Source: JAAXIE01 sp965204245
GTDB taxonomy: Bacteria; Chloroflexota; Dehalococcoidia; Lucifugimonadales; JAAXIE01
Length of the DNA stretch: 64,000 bases
Reading direction: 5' to 3'
NCBI GenBank assembly: GCA_965204245.1
Contig: CBDBED010000012.1
Coordinates: forward strand, 1 to 64,000
The notes under the pieces were generated by a model, which made no database searches, was not told the DNA's origin, and worked only from the letters and a program-made list of their open reading frames with translations. The position numbers were made by a program, and so were the translations under genes. Each line of letters begins with the position of its first letter. The stretch's first letter is position 1. Shown here one piece after another: positions 60,045 to 64,000 of this stretch.

Positions 60045-61253
60045 TTATTGGGACATGGCGATGGTGGCGGCTTCCTGGACGCGGGCTAGCTCTTCGTCGG
60101 TCATGCAGGCGTACTGGCCTGTGCCGGAGTCGGTGATGGCGACGAACTCATCGGGGTCCATGGCTGCCATGTTTTCCAAGCCGGACTGGAGAAGGGCGAG
60201 GAAATCGGGGTGGTCCTCGGCGAACTCAATGATGCAGTCCTGGGACTCATGGGAGAGGCCGCCGAGGGCCCAGTGGATGCCTTGGACGAGAATCTCGTGA
60301 TTGGTCGATTCCTCAAGGCAGTGACCGGCCTCGTTGCCGATAGTGATGGCGACGAGGGGAGTGGCGCCCGCGATGGCTAGGAGTTGTTCCGTGGAGAGGT
60401 CATTCTGGACGCAGGCGAGCTCCTCGGGGGAGAAGAGGTCAATGATGTCGGTGCCGGTGGCTTGGGCGTTGCGGTCCATGCCGGCCCAGAGGGCGATGGT
60501 GAAAGTCTGTTTTTCGGCACTGGACAGGCAGTCGTAGATGGCGACGTTGTAGTCGAGGGTTTCGGCGGCTTGGCCGTCACCGGCGCCCTGCCATTCCAAG
60601 CCCATGCGGACGAGGATGGCGTCGGGGTGTTGGAGGCCGACATCGATGATGCAGTCGCGGGTGGAGGGTTCCCAACCACCGGCTTGGGCACCAAGGAAGG
60701 CGACGCTCAAGAGGACGATGTTTTCAACTTCGAGGCAGTCGAAAAGGAAGGCGGCTTGGGAGATTTCGCCGCTGAATGCAGCGATGGGGGTGACCTTCAT
60801 TACTTCGTAGAACTCGGGGCCTATGGTCCCCTGTATGCAGGCGACCTCTTCGGCGGAGAGGGGATCGAACAACTGGCCTCCGAGGGTCTTTGGGGTGATG
60901 ACGAGGTCGCGGAGGTCGCCCATGGGGGTGTGTTCGGTCATGACGGGCATGGCGGGGGCAGGGGCATCAGGGGTCTGGGTCGGGGCAGCGGTTGGCGCGG
61001 CGGGGGCGGGAGTGGGCGTTGGCACGGGTGTGGGTGCCGGGGTTGGGGCAGGTGTAGGGGCTGGAGTGGCTGGCGTTGGCGCGGTTGTGGGGGCCGGGGT
61101 CTGCGCAACGGCAGCGGGGGTGTCGGTGGGTTCGGGGGTGGGGTCGTCGCCGTCACCGCAGGCTGCGGCGAGGGCTAGGAGGGCGACGAGGGCCAGAAGG
61201 ATGGCGGCGGTGCGCCAGACGGGGGCGAGGGATTGGAGGAAACTTGGATGCAC
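60045..61253 (-). CDS. Secreted lipoprotein with Pro/Thr linker and duplicated Cys domain
   Basis: A 402-residue protein with signal peptide and lipobox (ALVALLALAAACGDGD, Cys32), so probably anchored outside the membrane. Residues about 38-105 are a low-complexity linker of PTPAPTPAP type. The rest is an internal duplication: LSAEEVACIQGTI...FLFDCLEVENI...STRDCIIDVGLQHPD, then FSPEELACVQNDL...GHCLEESTN...ESQDCIIEFAEDHPD. Each copy holds three Cys with similar spacing, and YDCLSSAEK and YACMTDEEL add more. Paired disulfides are likely. GTG start with GGAAG upstream. I do not know a named family; an extracellular binding or stalk-bound sensor role is possible. The repeat array lies just upstream. 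Confidence 0.8.
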   Translation of the reverse strand: MHPSFLQSLAPVWRTAAILLALVALLALAAACGDGDDPTPEPTDTPAAVAQTPAPTTAPTPATPAPTPAPTPAPTPVPTPTPAPAAPTAAPTQTPDAPAPAMPVMTEHTPMGDLRDLVITPKTLGGQLFDPLSAEEVACIQGTIGPEFYEVMKVTPIAAFSGEISQAAFLFDCLEVENIVLLSVAFLGAQAGGWEPSTRDCIIDVGLQHPDAILVRMGLEWQGAGDGQAAETLDYNVAIYDCLSSAEKQTFTIALWAGMDRNAQATGTDIIDLFSPEELACVQNDLSTEQLLAIAGATPLVAITIGNEAGHCLEESTNHEILVQGIHWALGGLSHESQDCIIEFAEDHPDFLALLQSGLENMAAMDPDEFVAITDSGTGQYACMTDEELARVQEAATIAMSQ

Positions 61254-62415
61254 GGTGGTTGTCTTCCTTTCAGAGCGGAGTATCAGTTGATGGGGGTTAT
61301 GTTAGCAGGTTGGATGTGGGGGTGCAGCGTGGGATGGGCGGGATTTGGGCGGGATTGGGTGGGGTGGCTTGGGGTGGCGGGGGTCGCTGGGGTTGTGGTC
61401 GTGTTTCGTAATGGCGGATGGGGCGGGAATCTGGGTGGGGGGCGGTACCATCGCAGATAGGGAGTGGAACTCGGTCCGTATCTGTGAGAACGTTGTTTGT
61501 ATCTGAGAGGCGTTCCATTCGTTCCACTGCCGTAGCTGGCTCGTATTGGACCGGGCAGTTCCACGGCGGGGGGTTACGGGAGTGGGAAGGGATTGGCGGA
61601 TTTCGTCGTGGTGTGGGCCGAGGATTTTTGGGCGGGCGGGTGCGACGCTCAGATAGGGGCATGCTACACTTTTCGTATCTGGAGAAAAGGGATTTGTATC
61701 TGAGAGGCGTAGCATTAGTAGCGTGGTCGTAGCTGGGCCGTAGCTGACACATGTGTAGCATGGGGCATTTTGGGCGGGTGAGAGTGGGTTGGCGGATTTC
61801 GTCGTGGTTGGGGGAGGGGACGTTGGGCGGGTTGGTGTCGACACGCAGATAGGGGGATTCGACACCTTCGTAGCTGAAAAAACGCGATTTGTATCTGGGA
61901 GGTGTAGAGTTTGTAGAGTGGTCGTAGCTGGGCCGTAGCTGACACATGTGTAGAGTGGGTGCCGGATGGCGGGTTGGGGAGAGGGGGCGGGGGTGACGGA
62001 TTTCGGATTGGGTTTGGGTGATCATGGGTGTTCGCCTGCTAGAATGTGTGTTCGTTTGGGTTGATGGTAGCAGGTGGGGAGGGGGTTGGGGAAGGGGGGG
62101 ATTGTCATGGTGGGGTGGGGGTGATAGGGGACGGGGGCGTCGGGTTGGGAGGCTGTATTTGCGGATGAGGTGCCGGATGCGCTGTACTCGGGGGAGCTGC
62201 ATCCTATGCTTGGTTTCCGCACTCCACGTCTCATAACGAATGTCTAGTAGCCGGACCTAGGAGGCACTCTGGTACAATAGATGTTAAATCTGGACATTCC
62301 AAATCTCCCTGGTGTTTAGAGCGAACACCAATCACTGGTGCGCGACCCGATGCGAGCCAAGGAATAGCTGATAGGACTTGGACGGGTCGGTTTTGGGCAC
62401 CATGGAGGGACTATC
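61254..62415. other. Large intergenic region with the repeat array
   Basis: 1162 bases without a convincing gene. The promoter of the lipoprotein gene lies in the first 200 bases. The repeat array occupies 61454-61961. From about 62200 the sequence becomes AT-richer, marking the start of the coiled-coil/ParB pair. A candidate -10 TACAAT at 62272 and a small hairpin GGTGTT/AACACC near 62311-62330 precede that pair. Long frames on the minus strand (61297-62202) are repeat-derived and not called. Confidence 0.6.
61454..61961 (+). repeat. Three-unit tandem array with unit-specific private words (E, B, C)
   Basis: Three units with a period of 195-197 bp: CAGATAG at 61454, 61650 and 61846. In each unit the order is CAGATAG, inverted word, CGTATCTG or CGTAGCTG (61477, 61674, 61869), TGTATCTG (61498, 61695, 61890), direct word pair 9 bp apart, CGTAGCTG (61531, 61728, 61923), a second octamer (61542 degenerate, 61739, 61934), then a third direct word 16 bases on. 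The word is CGTTCCATT in unit E (61511), CGTAGCATT in B (61708) and TGTAGAGTT in C (61903). The last word ends at 61563, 61761 and 61956. Spacer sequence such as GGCGGATTTCGTCGTGG is also shared between units. Confidence 0.92.
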
Positions 62416-63165
62416 TTGCCACCAAGTATCCGGACGCAACGTGACAACCTCGAAATCGGACTCTATCTGGCTCGAGGGAGATTCGGTGCACCCTTGCACG
62501 ACATACTCCAAGTACCCTTGGGGTATACCCCCAACGGGCCTCATCCTTTGGAACACTACGAGGGACGGTTCCGTAACGCGCAACGCGCGGGCAGAGATGC
62601 CTTTCGTCAACGGACTCCTGGCTACTTCACGTTCAATGCAATGCCATTTGGTGGCACTTATATCTACAAAGCTACTTGGTATGTCTGGAGGAACCCCCAA
62701 TCCGGAGTACCACAAACGGTTCCTTTAGCTGTTGGGGACTTAGCGTCAATGCGAAGACTTCGAGAACGAGACTTGGAAACCCGTGAGGGCACCGCCCGAA
62801 GCGTGCGAACCGCTGACAACATACAAGAACAAAGGCTTGCTCTACAAAGGCAGGATTGGACTGCCTTACAACAGCTTCAAGCCAGGATGGGGGAAGACGG
62901 AAGCCTTGGAGAACTTTTGTCGGGCTTCCATGGTCTCCCATACGCCGACATTCAAGAGGTTATCCCAGAACTACAAAATCGCCCACTGCTGTTTCAATTT
63001 CAAAGGGATGCACAGCGAATCCAACAATTGCAGAGGAGACTCATACGGGAACAGGCGTCATTGAGTCAACAATTGACCCGCTGGGTTATGCTACAAACTG
63101 AAGTGCCTCCTAACGCTCCTCAAATGGCGTTGCAGCAGGCACAACAAAGACTATCCAGCCTATGA
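62416..63165 (+). CDS. Unknown protein with C-terminal coiled coil, partner of ParB-like gene
   Basis: A 249-residue protein starting TTG with GGAGG six bases upstream. An upstream ATG at 62402 is in another frame. The first 110 residues read like a compact mixed domain (GLYLARGRFGAPLHDILQVPLGYTPNGPHPLEHYEGRF...YIYKATWYVWRNP). After that the protein is a long glutamine- and arginine-rich helix (RLRERDLETREGTARSV...RLIREQASLSQQLTRWVMLQTEV...ALQQAQQRLSSL), a probable coiled coil. No signal peptide. The next gene with a ParB domain begins 19 bases downstream, so they form an operon. AT-richer codon use suggests acquisition. No family recognised; a DNA-partition or phage/plasmid-related adaptor is possible but unproven. 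Confidence 0.65.
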   Translation: MPPSIRTQRDNLEIGLYLARGRFGAPLHDILQVPLGYTPNGPHPLEHYEGRFRNAQRAGRDAFRQRTPGYFTFNAMPFGGTYIYKATWYVWRNPQSGVPQTVPLAVGDLASMRRLRERDLETREGTARSVRTADNIQEQRLALQRQDWTALQQLQARMGEDGSLGELLSGFHGLPYADIQEVIPELQNRPLLFQFQRDAQRIQQLQRRLIREQASLSQQLTRWVMLQTEVPPNAPQMALQQAQQRLSSL

Positions 63166-63184
63166 AGCGATTGGAGAACCACCT

Positions 63185-64000
63185 ATGCCAGTGAACGACC
63201 TCGATAATCTCGTACTGCTTCCCGTGGAAGACTGGTACGGCTCAATTGTGGAAGTTCCCTGTGAACTAATAAAGCCGGATCCCGAGAATCTTAGACAAGA
63301 CTTCGATGAGACTGATCTGTTTGATCTAGGTGGGAACATGGTATCAGTTGGTCAACTTGACGAGATTACCGTGTTCCCAATTCTGGTAGACGACTCTATC
63401 TGGACTGGATTCTTTGACCTGCACGACGGAGAACGTAGGTGGCGAGCCGCGCAACTCCTCAAGATGGAAACGTTGCGTGCAAAAGTTGTTCCACGACCTT
63501 CACCTGATGAATTGGTATACAAAAAGGTTAGCAGAGTTTTACAGACTAGAACTCTAAATCCTGAAACTAAGTTGCTCGGCTTACAAAAAGCTTTTCATGA
63601 TCTGGGCATTATTGAAAGGCCAGAAGAATGGGACGCTTTTCGAGAGCAACTCGGCGGTGGACCAGAATGGCCCCAACTTATACGAGTTCTACAATTGGAA
63701 CCCAAAGCTCGCGAGATGTTTGAGAATGGACAGATCAATTTTACGATTGCCCAGTCGATAGGGCGAGTTCCACGACATAAACAAGTTCAATTGGCTGAGT
63801 TTGTTGTAGTCAACAAGATCAACGGCAGATTTTTCTCCACGCAAATGGTACCGTATATTGTAGAACACCCCGAGGCCAGTCCGGCACAGGCCTTCGAGCA
63901 TACCCGAGTCGGTGGATGGCGGCAGTTTTCGAGGACTCCCTATCTCAAGGGAGCAGCTCCACCTACAAACGAGCAAGTAGAGAGGTTCTTGGACGCCTGT
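63185..64000 (+). CDS. ParB/Spo0J-type nuclease-domain protein (3' end outside window)
   Basis: Start ATG at 63185 (MPVNDLDNLVLLPVEDWYGSIVEVPCELIKPDPENLRQDFD) with GGAGAACCACCT before it. The ParB N-terminal signature LHDGERRWRAAQLLKMETLRAKVVP lies near residues 80-105: GERRxRA is the CTP-binding box of ParB family proteins. The helix-turn-helix-like part follows (MFENGQINFTIAQSIGRVPRHKQVQLAEFVV). The reading frame is open to the window edge, 272 codons. Codon use is AT-rich. ParB proteins segregate chromosomes or plasmids, but such domains are also used in phage and mobile-element regulators; no ParA is seen here. The upstream repeat array is an obvious candidate for a binding site, but nothing proves it. 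Confidence 0.85.
   Translation, partial: MPVNDLDNLVLLPVEDWYGSIVEVPCELIKPDPENLRQDFDETDLFDLGGNMVSVGQLDEITVFPILVDDSIWTGFFDLHDGERRWRAAQLLKMETLRAKVVPRPSPDELVYKKVSRVLQTRTLNPETKLLGLQKAFHDLGIIERPEEWDAFREQLGGGPEWPQLIRVLQLEPKAREMFENGQINFTIAQSIGRVPRHKQVQLAEFVVVNKINGRFFSTQMVPYIVEHPEASPAQAFEHTRVGGWRQFSRTPYLKGAAPPTNEQVERFLDAC

Noticed and set aside
61454..61961. CRISPR array
   Set aside because: Units are about 196 bp with conserved interior, the variable parts are 6-9 bp and repeated within the unit, and there are no cas genes. It is not a repeat-spacer structure.
61297..62202. Minus-strand frame of 301 codons over the repeat array, with repeated QLRPSYDH-like peptides
   Set aside because: The peptide repeats only mirror the DNA repeats; unit spacing varies between 195 and 197 so the frame is not conserved across all units, composition is Pro-rich from the G-rich strand, and no ribosome site or family is seen.
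62332..62715. Minus-strand frame of 127 codons
   Set aside because: Overlaps the coiled-coil gene, which has a GGAGG site and an operon partner; the minus-strand product has no recognisable features.

Overview
The window looks like a chromosomal contig from a high-GC, free-living or host-associated bacterium, most plausibly a Chloroflexota of the SAR202 type. This is an inference from content: stand-alone molybdenum hydroxylase large subunits, two Rieske oxygenases, two luciferase-like (LLM) flavin oxidoreductases, three amidohydrolases, an enolase-superfamily dehydratase, MmgE/PrpD, Gfo/Idh and acyl-CoA dehydrogenase genes are packed together, as in the paralogue-rich catabolic regions described for that group. 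No rRNA is present to confirm it.

Layout. 1-30 kb is a catabolic region of mostly single genes or short operons, with VapBC and HicAB toxin-antitoxin modules, a cupin protein, an ARPP-1 protein, tandem metallo-beta-lactamase-fold paralogues and a GH15 glucoamylase-like enzyme. 30-38 kb carries an S9 peptidase, an aldehyde dehydrogenase and an 1100-residue ankyrin lipoprotein. 38-51 kb is the housekeeping part: tRNA-Arg with a serine-recombinase remnant beside it, recA, a minus-strand cluster rny - ymdB - PHP - plsY - zinc-finger membrane protein, a hydantoinase-like amidohydrolase with a cupin, a MaoC-MaoC-FabG operon, an MntA/HepT pair whose toxin is interrupted, a GcvT/YgfZ-like protein, an ErpA/IscA-type protein and a thioesterase. 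51.8-56.2 kb is a decayed segment bracketed by tRNA-Ile and a degenerate tRNA-Ile copy. It holds a WD40 gene, a CobW gene with three frameshifts and an HpaB-type monooxygenase gene with at least four. 56.2-64 kb contains an AT-richer unknown gene with a nuclease-like motif, an MFS transporter, a DinB protein, a lipoprotein, a repeat array, and an AT-richer pair: a coiled-coil protein and a ParB-domain protein cut by the window end.

The most unusual signal is intergenic. Three loci (20.7 kb, 51.3 kb and a three-unit tandem array at 61.45-61.96 kb) share an architecture of constant octamers related to CGTAGCTG / CGTATCTG and a private word of form YGTnnnRTT. The word is repeated at fixed spacings, including a 9-bp direct pair and an inverted copy upstream. 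The inner bases differ from unit to unit but change together within a unit. This covariation suggests a selected structure or a locus-specific recognition system; I know no named family that matches.

Limits: functions are by family recognition from translated sequence only. Starts were chosen from ribosome-binding sites. No database search, alignment or folding program was run.
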